The notes under the pieces: generated by a model | What the model saw: the letters and a program-made list of their open reading frames with translations, nothing else | The model's database searches: none | Told to the model about the DNA's origin: nothing | Assembly: GCF_004358695.1 (NCBI RefSeq) | Contig: NZ_SNAA01000012.1 | Span: forward strand, 62,001 to 126,000 | DNA: 64,000 nt | Source: Palleronia sediminis | GTDB taxonomy: Bacteria; Pseudomonadota; Alphaproteobacteria; Rhodobacterales; Rhodobacteraceae | Reading direction: 5' to 3' | Position numbers and translations under genes: made by a program | Shown: piece after piece, positions 7,486 to 16,700 of the stretch | Layout of the letters: each line of letters opens with the position of its first letter | Position numbering within the stretch: position 1 is the stretch's first letter

Positions 7486-8409
7486 TCAGGCCGGTTCGTT
7501 CGAGGACGAGATCCAGCTCTGACGGATCGACGGATCGCCAAGATATTCGACGACCCATTGCAGCACGACGCTTTGCGGGTTGGTGCGCCACGCATAGGAC
7601 ACGCGCGTTCCCACCTTGTGTTCGACCACGGCCTTCTTGATGAGATCGCCGTGATCGAGTTCATATGCGACCTTGTGATGCGGGACGAAAGCCACCCCGG
7701 CGCCCTGTTTGACCAGCCGGATCAGGATGTGCAGATCCGGCGCATAGATCGCGTTCTGCCCGTCCAAAAGCCAGGCAAGGCTCGGCGACAGCCCGACCGA
7801 CGTATCCTGCACGACGATGGCGGTATGCTCGCGCAGCTCGTCATTGCTTAGCGGATGGGTCACGCCGGCAAGCGGATGGTCGCGGCCGGTGACGAAATCC
7901 CAGTTCACCGTCCCGATCTCGTCGATCATCAGCCCCTCCGGATCGGGCGCGGCATGTGGAGCGCCGATGACGAAATCGGCCTCGCGCCTGTCCAGAACGT
8001 CCCAGCACCCGTTATAGACATCCGTTTGCATGCGCAGTTCGGTCGTTGGAAAGCGCGCACAGAAGGAACGGGCAAAATCCGAGACGCATTCGCGTTTCAT
8101 GATGTTGTTGATCGACACGCGAAAAACGGTATCGACCCCGGATCCGACCATCTGCGTCTTGCGGCGTAGCTCCTCGATATCACGCAGGATGAAATGGCTT
8201 TTCTGGACGAAAAACTCGCCGGCGGGGGTCAGAACGACCTCGCGATGGCGTCGCTCGAACAGTTTGACGCCAAGCTGCTCTTCGATCTTGCGAACCGAAT
8301 AGCTGACGGCCGACGGCACCTTGTTAAGCCGCGCGGCCGCCAGTGAGAAGCTTCCGAACTCCGCGACCAAATGGACGGTCAGCATCGCCTCGTTTGAAAC
8401 AACGTACAA
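7486..8409 (-). CDS. LysR-family transcriptional regulator, AllS-like
   Basis: Regulator of 307 residues with an N-terminal winged helix (FGSFSLAAARLNKVPSAVSY, then KLFERRH and LTPAGEFF) and a C-terminal periplasmic-binding-protein-like effector domain. The helix-turn-helix with SAVSYSVRKIEEQLGV resembles E. coli AllS, the activator of allantoin genes, in which the recognition helix also reads ISYRIK. The start is TTG at 8409, supported by a perfect AGGAGG seven bases upstream. It sits between two leftward operons, the allH-fdrA-allG-carbamate kinase operon and the amidohydrolase-permease operon. It is therefore the obvious candidate to control both in response to a ureide or its product. Confidence 0.85.
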   Translation of the reverse strand: MYVVSNEAMLTVHLVAEFGSFSLAAARLNKVPSAVSYSVRKIEEQLGVKLFERRHREVVLTPAGEFFVQKSHFILRDIEELRRKTQMVGSGVDTVFRVSINNIMKRECVSDFARSFCARFPTTELRMQTDVYNGCWDVLDRREADFVIGAPHAAPDPEGLMIDEIGTVNWDFVTGRDHPLAGVTHPLSNDELREHTAIVVQDTSVGLSPSLAWLLDGQNAIYAPDLHILIRLVKQGAGVAFVPHHKVAYELDHGDLIKKAVVEHKVGTRVSYAWRTNPQSVVLQWVVEYLGDPSIRQSWISSSNEPA

Positions 8410-8527
8410 GATTCTGCCTCCTCACGGGCCGTTATGCGGGCTCGGGACGTGCCGCGCCACCGACCAGTTGCAAGTTTCGCATATATGGCCAGTGATACAC
8501 GCTTGCCATGCGCCGATGGCCGAACGG

Positions 8528-8560
8528 AAAAAGGCCCCACATGGGCAATGCGGGGCCTCG
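8528..8560 (-). terminator. Rho-independent terminator of the carbamate kinase operon
   Basis: On the minus strand AGGCCCC pairs with GGGGCCT (8552-8558 with 8532-8538) and is followed by a run of five T (8532-8528). It lies 20 bases past the carbamate kinase stop and separates that operon from the LysR gene. Confidence 0.8.
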
Positions 8561-8579
8561 CGGTCCTGTCGGCGTAGGA

Positions 8580-9566
8580 TCACGCGTTCTGTTCGGCCTC
8601 GGCGGACTGCGCCGCGCTCGTCTCGGCACCGTCGGGACCGAGCAGCACGGTTTTCGTGACCCGGCTGCTGACCGTGGTTCCCGCGGTGCCTTCGAGCATC
8701 TCGAGCGCCTGATCGAGCTTTCCAATGCATGCGATATTACCGGTCGCACGTGCGAAGTTGGACGCTGCCTCGACCTTGGGGCCCATCGAGCCGTCGGGAA
8801 AGTCGAACTCGGCGAACTGGTTGGGCGAAACCTTGCGGATGAGCTTCTGCCGAGGCGTACCCCAATCCAGGTAAACGCTGTCGACGTCGGTGAGAAGGAG
8901 CAGCGCATCTGCGTCGATCTGCCGGGCCAACAACTCGGCCGAGCGGTCTTTGTCGATGACCGCCTCCACGCCATAAAGTGCGCCGTCCGCACCATAGGCC
9001 GTGGGCAAGCCGCCTCCGCCGGCACAGATCACGACAGTGTTATTCTCGACCAGAAAGCGTATGACCTTTTCGGCCAGAATGCGATGCGGCCGCGGCGATG
9101 CGACGACGCGGCGATAGTGTTCGCCGTCTCGCTTGAAGGTAAAGCCCTTGGTAATCGCAAGGCGATCGACCTCTTCCTTGGTAAAGACGGGGCCGATGAA
9201 CTTGGTCGGATCGTCGAAGGCCGGGTCCTTGGGATCGACCTCGATCTGGGTGAGCAGTGTTGCAACCTGCTGATCGGGCGGCAGGACGTTCTTCATCTGC
9301 TGTTCAAGGAGATACCCGATCTGGCCAACGGATTCCGCGCCTAGAACATCGAGAGGGTAAGGGTCGACCTCGCTGTAGGAGCTTGCTTGCAATGCGAGCA
9401 AGCCGACCTGCGGCCCATTGCCATGCGTGATGATGATCTGGTGTTTTTCCGCCAGGGCGGCCAGCGATTTGGCCGCCTTCTTCATATTGGCGATCTGGTT
9501 TTCGGCGGACATCTTCTCGCCGCGCTTGAGAAGGGCGTTGCCGCCCAATGCTACTACAACGCGCAT
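8580..9566 (-). CDS. arcC: Carbamate kinase
   Basis: Amino-acid kinase family enzyme of 328 residues converting carbamoyl phosphate and ADP to ATP, ammonia and CO2. Landmarks are VVALGGNALL at the N-terminus, ITHGNGPQVG around residue 50, the VICAGGGGLP loop in the middle and the VIDKDRSAELLA phosphate-binding segment. Length is close to the usual 310-315 plus a short C-terminal tail. It is the last gene of the allH-fdrA-allG operon, the same association as E. coli ybcF (allK) with fdrA-ylbE-ylbF. That places it as the step that harvests ATP from carbamoyl phosphate made by the transcarbamoylase. There is no arginine deiminase nearby, so an arginine role is unlikely. Confidence 0.92.
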   Translation of the reverse strand: MRVVVALGGNALLKRGEKMSAENQIANMKKAAKSLAALAEKHQIIITHGNGPQVGLLALQASSYSEVDPYPLDVLGAESVGQIGYLLEQQMKNVLPPDQQVATLLTQIEVDPKDPAFDDPTKFIGPVFTKEEVDRLAITKGFTFKRDGEHYRRVVASPRPHRILAEKVIRFLVENNTVVICAGGGGLPTAYGADGALYGVEAVIDKDRSAELLARQIDADALLLLTDVDSVYLDWGTPRQKLIRKVSPNQFAEFDFPDGSMGPKVEAASNFARATGNIACIGKLDQALEMLEGTAGTTVSSRVTKTVLLGPDGAETSAAQSAEAEQNA

Positions 9567-9619
9567 CGGTGTTTCCTTTCGTCAGGGAAAAGCAAGTTTT
9601 GGATGGCTGAAGGCGGGTA

Positions 9620-11032
9620 TCAGTCGCGGGTCCGGGCAAACGCGCCGAGTGCGTCGGCAAAGCACTTCAGCGGCGCGGTGGTGATCCCGGCGCCGATCTG
9701 CCCGACACCCGCCTCGCGGTGCGCGATCCCGGTATTGATGACCGGCAGGATCCCACGATCCACGACTTTGATGGCATCGATTCCGGTGGCGGTCGGTGCG
9801 AAGTTCAGCGCCGGCAGCGTAAAGGCCGAGTTGGTTCCGACAGTGATCTCCTGCATGTTGCGACTGTTCTGCGTCGCGTCGGACGGGGTGCCGCCGACGA
9901 ACTTCACGATCGCCGGCGCCGATGCCATGGCAAAGCCTCCGACCCCGGCGGTCTCGGTGATCGCGCTGTCGCCCAGGTCCGCGGCCGCATCCTCGGCGCT
10001 GAAGCCGGGGAAATACAAACCATCGACCGGGTTCGCGGGCGCCCGGAACCATTGTTTTCCGGTTCCCGACATCTGGATGCCGAAATCGACGCCATTGCGC
10101 GCCATGACGGTCACGAAGGTCGAGCCGTCGATGCCGCTCGCCGCGTCCAGCATGTTCTTGCAGGCCGCCATCGAGAGGTTGAGAAAGAAATGATCGTTCC
10201 CGTAGATGAACTCGAGTACGCGCGATTTCAGACCTGCGTCGATCTCGGCGCGCATCAGCGACGGAACGAGGCGCTTCATGAGTAAACCGGTCGCGGCCGT
10301 GTTGCGATTGTGCACCTCGTCGCCCATGTGCAGGGCTTGTGCCATCAAGGGCTTGAGTTCGATCCCGCCCGACACCTCGATCGCGGCACGCATGGCGGGC
10401 GCGACCTCGTCCGCCATCCAGCGCAGGCGTTCGAGCACCTCTTCGCTGTTGGCCCCGAAGCGCAGGACCTTACCGAGACCTTCGTTGAAGTTCGAGTAAG
10501 TCCGGTGGCGGTCGGGCGACCCGGCATCCTCGACGATCCAGACCGGCATCGACGGACTGATGATCCCGGCCATAGGGGCCACGGCGTCGAAATGATGGCA
10601 AGGCTCGCAGAGGATTTCACCATCGGCCACCAGCTTCATCGCCGCGTCGATCGTTTCGGCCCATCCTTCGAGCACCGCGGCACCGGCCAATCCGCCCTGC
10701 ATGGGGCCGCACATATCCGCCCAAAGGATGGGCGGACCGGCATGCAGAAGTCGCCGGCGGTCGGTAAAGCCTGGCAGGGCCTTGCCAGCGGTGGACACGT
10801 CGACAACGACCGGTTTCGCCGAAAGAAACCGCTCGAGCGCCCTTTGGTTGGCATCGGCGATCCCGGCATCACCGACGAGACGCGCAAGGGTCAAGGCGGC
10901 ATCGGCATCACCGCCAGCGGGCGGTTGCCAGGTCAGGGAACTGACCTTGGCGCCTTCGGCGGCGATGTTGTCGGCAAAGGACTGCACGCCGACGTTGATC
11001 GCGGAAAGCTCGGAATCAAACAGGGTATTCAT
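9620..11032 (-). CDS. allG: Oxamate carbamoyltransferase subunit AllG-like (DUF1116, YlbE family)
   Basis: Protein of 470 residues of the DUF1116 family. Recognisable stretches are the WQPPAGGD motif near the N-terminus, DMCGPMQGG, the HFDAVAPMAGIISPSMPVW region, GDEVHNRNTAA and the C-terminal GVGQIGAG. In E. coli the YlbE (AllG) protein together with FdrA and YlbF forms the oxamate carbamoyltransferase, which splits oxalurate with phosphate into oxamate and carbamoyl phosphate. The start is supported by AAGGAG eight bases upstream. The gene lies 15 bases after fdrA and 53 before carbamate kinase. Substrate identity in this organism is not proven by sequence. Confidence 0.85.
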   Translation of the reverse strand: MNTLFDSELSAINVGVQSFADNIAAEGAKVSSLTWQPPAGGDADAALTLARLVGDAGIADANQRALERFLSAKPVVVDVSTAGKALPGFTDRRRLLHAGPPILWADMCGPMQGGLAGAAVLEGWAETIDAAMKLVADGEILCEPCHHFDAVAPMAGIISPSMPVWIVEDAGSPDRHRTYSNFNEGLGKVLRFGANSEEVLERLRWMADEVAPAMRAAIEVSGGIELKPLMAQALHMGDEVHNRNTAATGLLMKRLVPSLMRAEIDAGLKSRVLEFIYGNDHFFLNLSMAACKNMLDAASGIDGSTFVTVMARNGVDFGIQMSGTGKQWFRAPANPVDGLYFPGFSAEDAAADLGDSAITETAGVGGFAMASAPAIVKFVGGTPSDATQNSRNMQEITVGTNSAFTLPALNFAPTATGIDAIKVVDRGILPVINTGIAHREAGVGQIGAGITTAPLKCFADALGAFARTRD

Positions 11033-11047
11033 ACGGATCTCTCCTTG

Positions 11048-12601
11048 TCAGGCCGAGGCCATGGCAGTCTGGCACTGGACGGCGATTGCCGATGCCCAGA
11101 CAGATGCCTGTGCGTTCGATGTCGCAGCGATCACGCCCTCGGCCTGGAGCTGGGCGGTGATTTCATGGCGCGATTGCGGGTCCAGATCGGTCCCGCAAAC
11201 ATGGGCCACGAAAACGGGGGGGGCCGACCGGGCCTCCTTGACGCGGCGCAGTGCCTCCAGCAGGCCCTCGATGGGTTCCATCGAGGCGCCATAGCCCAGC
11301 ACCACGTCGAACTGAATCACGCCCGTGAGGGGATCGGTGCCGTCGCTCACGATGCGTTCGTCGCGCAAGGTAGGATCGATCATGGGGTGCGCCCTGCCAC
11401 GGGTGAAATCGTCATCGCCGAGATCGACGATGGAATGACCCTCGCTGATCCAGATGTCGTTCAGAGCCTCGGCCCCCCTGACGGGAACGTTGGAATGAAC
11501 CTTGAGCCCCGCGCGCAACGCGAAGAGCTGACTCTCGGCGCAGAAAGTTCCGCCACAGAACACACCACGCAGATATTGCGCTTGCGGAACGAGCCGTTCG
11601 GCCGCGCGCATGGCAGCTTGCGGCAGATCGTCGAGACAAAGTGGTTCGGGCGCATCGCCCCGCAAGACGGCCACGGCCTTTTCACCGGCCTCGGCGAGAC
11701 TTTCGGCCACGATCACGTTATGCCCTTTGAGTTCGGCGGCATCGGCCCCCAGGAAATGCACGACGACAGGTTTACCGCCCGCACAGGCGGCACCCAGTAT
11801 GCCCTTTGCGACCTCGGCCGAAGGCGGCTTCGATACCAGGACGATGACTTCGGTCTGCGGGTCCGCGATCAGCATTTCGATCCCGGTGAGCATCGACAGC
11901 CCGCCGATCTCGGCGGCCAGGTCGTGACCGCCCGTCCCGATGGCCTGGCTGATGCCGGCGCCCGCGTTGGAGATCCGGCACGACACTTCCTGCAACCCGG
12001 TCCCCGACGCGGCCACGATGCCGATCTTTCCGCGATTGACGACATTTGCAAAGCCGAGCGGCACCCCGTTGATGATCGCCGTGCCGCAATCCGGCCCCAT
12101 GACCAGCAGACCGCGCTCACGGGCCAGCTTTTTGACCTCGAGTTCCTGCGCCGGCGGCACGTTGTCGGAAAACAGCATGACGTTCAGCCCGAGCCGCAGC
12201 GCCTTTATCGCTTCGGCGGCGGCGAAGGGTCCGGGAACCGAAACGACCGCCATGTTCGCATCGGGCTGACCCTCAATAGCCATCTCGAAGGACGATGGCG
12301 GGAGCGGTTGCGGGCCATCGCCGCCATTCGCCGCCGGACGCGCCTTCAACGCGGAATCCGCCTGTTCGAAGAGATCGTCGATCACCGTATCATCGGCAAT
12401 CAGCGCGACGATGAGATCGTTCGGCGTCGCTCCATCGACCGGGTCGAACCCCGCATCCTCGAGTTGGCGCAGGTTCGTCTCGGTCGCCATGACGATCGAG
12501 GCGCGCTCGACCCCATCGCGCTGCGCGAAACCTGCAGAAAGCTGCATGAGGGAAACCGAATCCTTATAGAGATCACGGTAGATTTTCATGCGTGTCGTCA
12601 T
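11048..12601 (-). CDS. fdrA: Oxamate carbamoyltransferase subunit FdrA
   Basis: FdrA-family protein of 517 residues. It is built like the alpha and beta parts of succinyl-CoA synthetase. An N-terminal segment (MKIYRDLYKDSVSLM) precedes a CoA-binding-like domain, followed by GPDCGTAIINGVPLGFAN, then GIVAASGTGLQE and AIGTGGHDLAAEIGG, and a C-terminal ligase-like domain with GVFCGGTFCAE. In E. coli FdrA is a subunit of the oxamate carbamoyltransferase. The ATG at 12601 overlaps the allH stop (TGATG) and has AGGAG seven bases upstream; a GTG at 12604 is in frame. Gene order here is allH-fdrA-allG-kinase, unlike the fdrA-ylbE-ylbF-ybcF order I know from E. coli. Confidence 0.87.
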   Translation of the reverse strand: MTTRMKIYRDLYKDSVSLMQLSAGFAQRDGVERASIVMATETNLRQLEDAGFDPVDGATPNDLIVALIADDTVIDDLFEQADSALKARPAANGGDGPQPLPPSSFEMAIEGQPDANMAVVSVPGPFAAAEAIKALRLGLNVMLFSDNVPPAQELEVKKLARERGLLVMGPDCGTAIINGVPLGFANVVNRGKIGIVAASGTGLQEVSCRISNAGAGISQAIGTGGHDLAAEIGGLSMLTGIEMLIADPQTEVIVLVSKPPSAEVAKGILGAACAGGKPVVVHFLGADAAELKGHNVIVAESLAEAGEKAVAVLRGDAPEPLCLDDLPQAAMRAAERLVPQAQYLRGVFCGGTFCAESQLFALRAGLKVHSNVPVRGAEALNDIWISEGHSIVDLGDDDFTRGRAHPMIDPTLRDERIVSDGTDPLTGVIQFDVVLGYGASMEPIEGLLEALRRVKEARSAPPVFVAHVCGTDLDPQSRHEITAQLQAEGVIAATSNAQASVWASAIAVQCQTAMASA

Positions 12602-13434
12602 CACGATACTCCTGCATAAGCATGGACTGTAAACGCCGCGAAACGGCGGAAAGCGGCAGCGACGCCCGCCAGGGTGTCACGTCCCGAACTGGCGCCGATG
12701 GCGGCCAAGTCCGACGCGGCAAGACGAATGGAGCCGTAGTTCGCCGCTGGCTGAAACATGGCACTGCGCAAATCGCAGAGCGCCGAATTGAAATGCCCGT
12801 CGAGCGCCAGCCGCAAATGATGCTCCGAGATATCCCCGGTTCGGCACAGGCGCCGGCGCAGCGAACCGGCGAGCCGGTTCAATTCGACGCGCGGCCTGTC
12901 GCCCATGGCGGCGAAGACCCGTCCCAGGCAAAGATAGCCGACGAGAAAATCATCACCCGCCGGCGTCAAGCCCTGCCCCATCCCGACAAGCGCCGATAGC
13001 GCATCCGTATTATCCGGCATTTCTGCTTCGGCGGATGTCATCAGCCAGGCTTGTTGCTGGCCCAGCAGCCCCGTGAGGCTTTCGAGGCGGCAACCCGCAT
13101 CCTCGATGACACGGCCGCATGGCAGGTCCGGCCGGCTCCAGATCCGCGCGCCACGCATGCCGATGGCCGCGTCACGAACGCCTTCGGCACATAGAACGCC
13201 GTTGCGCAGTGCGATCGTCTGTCCGCGCTGAAAGCACCGCCCCCATCCGACCGGGGCGGCGATGCGAACCGCGCTTGGACCGTCCGGATACCGCTCAGAT
13301 ACCAGCGCCAGCATTTGCCTATCACCCGCACGGCAAAGGTTCACCGCGTTGTCGAAGGAGCTATGCACCGACCAGCCGGGCAAGGCCGGCTGTGCAAGAT
13401 ATCCGATGGAAACCGCAAAATGCATCCGCGTCAT
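12601..13434 (-). CDS. allH: Oxamate carbamoyltransferase subunit AllH-like (DUF2877, YlbF family)
   Basis: Protein of 277 residues of the DUF2877 family. The diagnostic motif is VGMGQGLTPAGDDFLVGYL around residue 150, where family members have a G-x-G-x-TP-x-GDD loop. The C-terminal part carries SSGRDTLAGV. It is the first gene of the leftward operon and its stop overlaps the fdrA start. In E. coli the homologue YlbF (AllH) is the third subunit of oxamate carbamoyltransferase. No good Shine-Dalgarno is seen before the ATG at 13434; a second in-frame ATG lies three codons later. Confidence 0.8.
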   Translation of the reverse strand: MTRMHFAVSIGYLAQPALPGWSVHSSFDNAVNLCRAGDRQMLALVSERYPDGPSAVRIAAPVGWGRCFQRGQTIALRNGVLCAEGVRDAAIGMRGARIWSRPDLPCGRVIEDAGCRLESLTGLLGQQQAWLMTSAEAEMPDNTDALSALVGMGQGLTPAGDDFLVGYLCLGRVFAAMGDRPRVELNRLAGSLRRRLCRTGDISEHHLRLALDGHFNSALCDLRSAMFQPAANYGSIRLAASDLAAIGASSGRDTLAGVAAAFRRFAAFTVHAYAGVS

Positions 13435-13788
13435 ACCCGAAAGGCCCGGAGATCAAGACTTGCCGACATCGCGATAGCCGGTCTTGCGAGCTTGAATTTA
13501 GGAACGGGGTGCGGGGACAGGAAACGAAGAGTTTTGCTGGCATCAAATCAGATTCGTTGATCTCACCACGATCGGCCGTCAGATCACGCGTAAATCGGGC
13601 CGATGTCGAAGAGGGCGCGCCGGGTGCGAGATTTTTTCATCCAAACAGGCATGGTGAGCCGACAAGTTTTACAGGCCGTCGATTTGGCACGGGATGGAAA
13701 CGACGCGGCTGCGACTGCGATCCCGCGCCGGGCCGATTTTGGGGCCCGGCGCGCGCGGCAGTAATCGGCCTTGCCCCCGATTTGCCGC
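13435..13788. promoter_or_regulatory. 354-base gene-free region upstream of allH
   Basis: Holds the leader of the leftward allH operon and the tail of the treS gene. A very stable stem, CGCGCCGGGCC (13724-13734) with GGCCCGGCGCG (13743-13753), lies 36 bases past the treS stop. It has no T run, so it may be a weak or Rho-assisted terminator. The middle is relatively AT-rich (TTTTTTCATCC near 13634; GAATTTAGG near 13495), as expected for a promoter. I find no convincing coding sequence here and did not identify the -10 and -35 elements. Confidence 0.45.
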
Positions 13789-16700
13789 TTATTTCTGCGG
13801 CGCGGTGTCCTCGGCAAGGGCGTGGAGGCCGCGGAGGGGGATGTCGAGCCAGTCGGGGCGCATCGACAGTTCGTAGGCCACCTCATAGGCCGCCTTCTGC
13901 ACGAGGAAGAGGTCGAGAAGCGCGGTTTCCAGCGCCCGGTCGGCCGGGTGCAGGGATGCGCCCTCCATCGCCTCGCGATAGGCGGCGAGGAACGCGCCAT
14001 GCGTCGCCTCGCGCCAGCGGCTGATTCCGGCGAGACTGCGCGCGGGATCGGCGCCCAGTTCGACCCGGCGGCGGAGCGTCGACCACAGCGCATAGTCGAA
14101 GCTGCGCAGCATCCCCGCCACGTCGCGCAGGGGCGAGGTCCGGGCCATGCGTTCGTCGAGGCTGCGCGAGGGTTCGCCCTCGAAATCGATGATCATCACG
14201 TCGGTCTGCACGACGAGAACCTGCCCGAGGTGATAGTCGCCATGTATGCGGCAGCGCCCGCCCGAGGCGGGCAGATCGACCACGCGCCGCAGCTTGTCCA
14301 TCAGCCTTTCGCGGCGGTCGAGCACCTCGCGCGCCAGATCCCGGCTGGCCTCGGGCAGGGAGGGCGCGGCGCGGGAGAGATCGTCGAGCGTGGCGGAAAG
14401 CTCGGCCTCGACCTCGCGCGCGAGCGCCTGCAAGTCCTGCGACCCCATCGGCTCCTGCGCAAAGGCGGTGCCTTCCTTGCCGCTGGCCAGGGCCAGGTGC
14501 AGCTCGGCGGTGCGCCGGCCGAGAACCCGGCCGAGGTCGAGCGGCCCGCCCATCGCGGCGCCGTTTTCCTCGTCGGCATTCGCATCGGGCCCGGCGAGGT
14601 CCAGACGCTCCATGTCGCGCTCGAGCGCCTCGGTGACATAGGTCCACGCATCGCCCTGGTTGCGCACGAACTCGGTCGCGGCGGCCAGCGTGGTCACGGT
14701 GCCGTCCTCGGCCTCCCATTCCATCGTGCCCAGAAGCGCGGGGCTGGCGTCGAAATCGGTCTCGTCGGTCAGGAAGCGCGCGATCTCGATATCGGGCTGC
14801 ACGCCCGCCCGCAGGCGGCGGTAGAGCTTGACGATCAGCTTGTCGTCGAAGGCGATCGAGGCGTTGGACTGTTCGGCCGACAGGAGCCGCGGCTCGAGCG
14901 GCGGCTCGAGCTCGGACAGGCGGTCCGAGCCGCGACAGACGATGCGCCCGCCATCGCCCTCGAGCGTCTCGCCCGCGGCCAGTGCCGCCAGCAGGCTGCG
15001 CGCGAAATCCTCGTCCATGGCGGCGTCGCGCAGCGCCCCGATGGTGTTGGCCCGGCGCAGCTTGGCGAGCGTCGCGGGCAGACGCGGCCCCATCATCAGC
15101 GCGTCCTCGCCCCAGGCGGCCGAGAGCGGCAGGAAATAGCGCTGCGCGGCGCCGTCGCTCAGCGTGACATCGACGACCGACAGGATATGCCGGCCCTCGG
15201 ACATCTCGACCAGGCGGTCGAGCGCGACCCGCTCGATCCGGGCATCCTTGGCGCCGAACCAGCGTTGCAGCGGCAGGTACTCGGCCAGGGTTCCGGTCGC
15301 GAACTGGCGCGCCGTGGCATCGTCGAGCGCGGTGGACACGCGCCCGTCCCGCGTCGTGAGGGTGACGAAATCGGGCAGCATGGCCGCGATGGGCTGGTGC
15401 CATGACGGGGCATCCTCGGCCGCGAGCTGGAACCAGTAGAACCCGTATCCCGGCAGCGTCAGCAGGTAGGGCAGCTCGCCCACCGGCGGAAAGGCCGAGG
15501 CGCCCGTCAACTCGATGGGTACCATCCCGGCATAGGCTGGAAGGTCGATCTCGGCCGCTTGGGCCTGCCGCGACAGGTTGGCGACACAGAGCACGGTTTC
15601 CTCGCCGTCATGCCGCAGATAGGCGAATATCTTGCGGTTGCGGGGATAGAGCAGCTCGATCTCGCCCCGCCCGAACAGCGGATGGCGCTGGCGGACGGCG
15701 ATCATCCGCTTCATCCAGTTCAGCAGCGACGCGGGGGCGTGATGCTGCGCCTCGACGTTGATCGCCTGGAACCCGTGAACCGGGTCCTGGATCGTGGGCA
15801 GGTAAAGCTGCTGGGGCGTCGCGCGGCTGAAGCCCGCATTGCGGTCGGCCGACCATTGCATCGGCGTGCGCACGCCGTCCCGGTCGCCGAGATAGTAGTT
15901 GTCGCCCATCCCGATCTCGTCGCCGTAATAGACCACCGGCGTTCCCGGCAGCGACAACAGCAGCGAGTTCAAAAGCTCGATCTTGCGGCGGTCGTTCTGC
16001 AACAGCGGCGCGAGACGGCGGCGGATGCCCATGTTGATCCGCGCCCGCTTGTCCGAGGCGTAGAAATCCCAGAGGTAATCGCGCTCTCGATCCGTCACCA
16101 TCTCGAGCGTCAGCTCGTCGTGGTTGCGCAGGAAAATGCTCCACTGGCAGCCTTCGGGGATCGGCGGCGTCTGGCGGAGGATATCGGTGATCGGATAGCG
16201 GTCTTCCTGGGCGACGGCCATGTACATCCGCGGCATGAGCGGAAAGTGAAAGCCCATGTGGCATTCGTCGCCATCGCCGAAATAGGGGCGCGTGTCCTCG
16301 GGCCACTGGTTCGCCTCGGCCAGCAACATCCGGCCGGTGTAATGCTTGTCGAGATCGGCCCGGATCGCCTTGAGGACGGCATGGGTCTCGGGCAGGTTCT
16401 CGTTATTGGTGCCGTCGCGCTCGACCAGATAGGGGATCGCATCCAGCCGCAGCCCGTCGACTCCCTTGTCGAGCCAGAAATGCATCACGTCGAGCACGCT
16501 GGCCAGAACCTCGGGGTTGTCGAAATTGAGGTCGGGCTGGTGGTCGAAGAACCGGTGCCAGTAGAACTGTTCGGCCACCGGGTCCCAGGACCAGTTGCTG
16601 TCATGGGTGTCGTTGAAGATCACCCGCGTCTTGTCCATCCACTTGGTCGGATCGTCGGACCAGACGTAGAAATCCCGCTCGGGGCTGCCCTTGGGCGCGC

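Noticed and set aside
10310-12619. A 769-codon open frame on the plus strand opposite allG and fdrA
   Set aside because: Its translation is low-complexity and His/Arg/Gly-rich with no family motif, while the minus strand encodes clear FdrA and AllG proteins. It is a GC-rich antisense shadow.
13724-13753. Strong hairpin considered a rho-independent terminator of treS
   Set aside because: No T run on either strand, so it is recorded only as a stem within the gene-free region.
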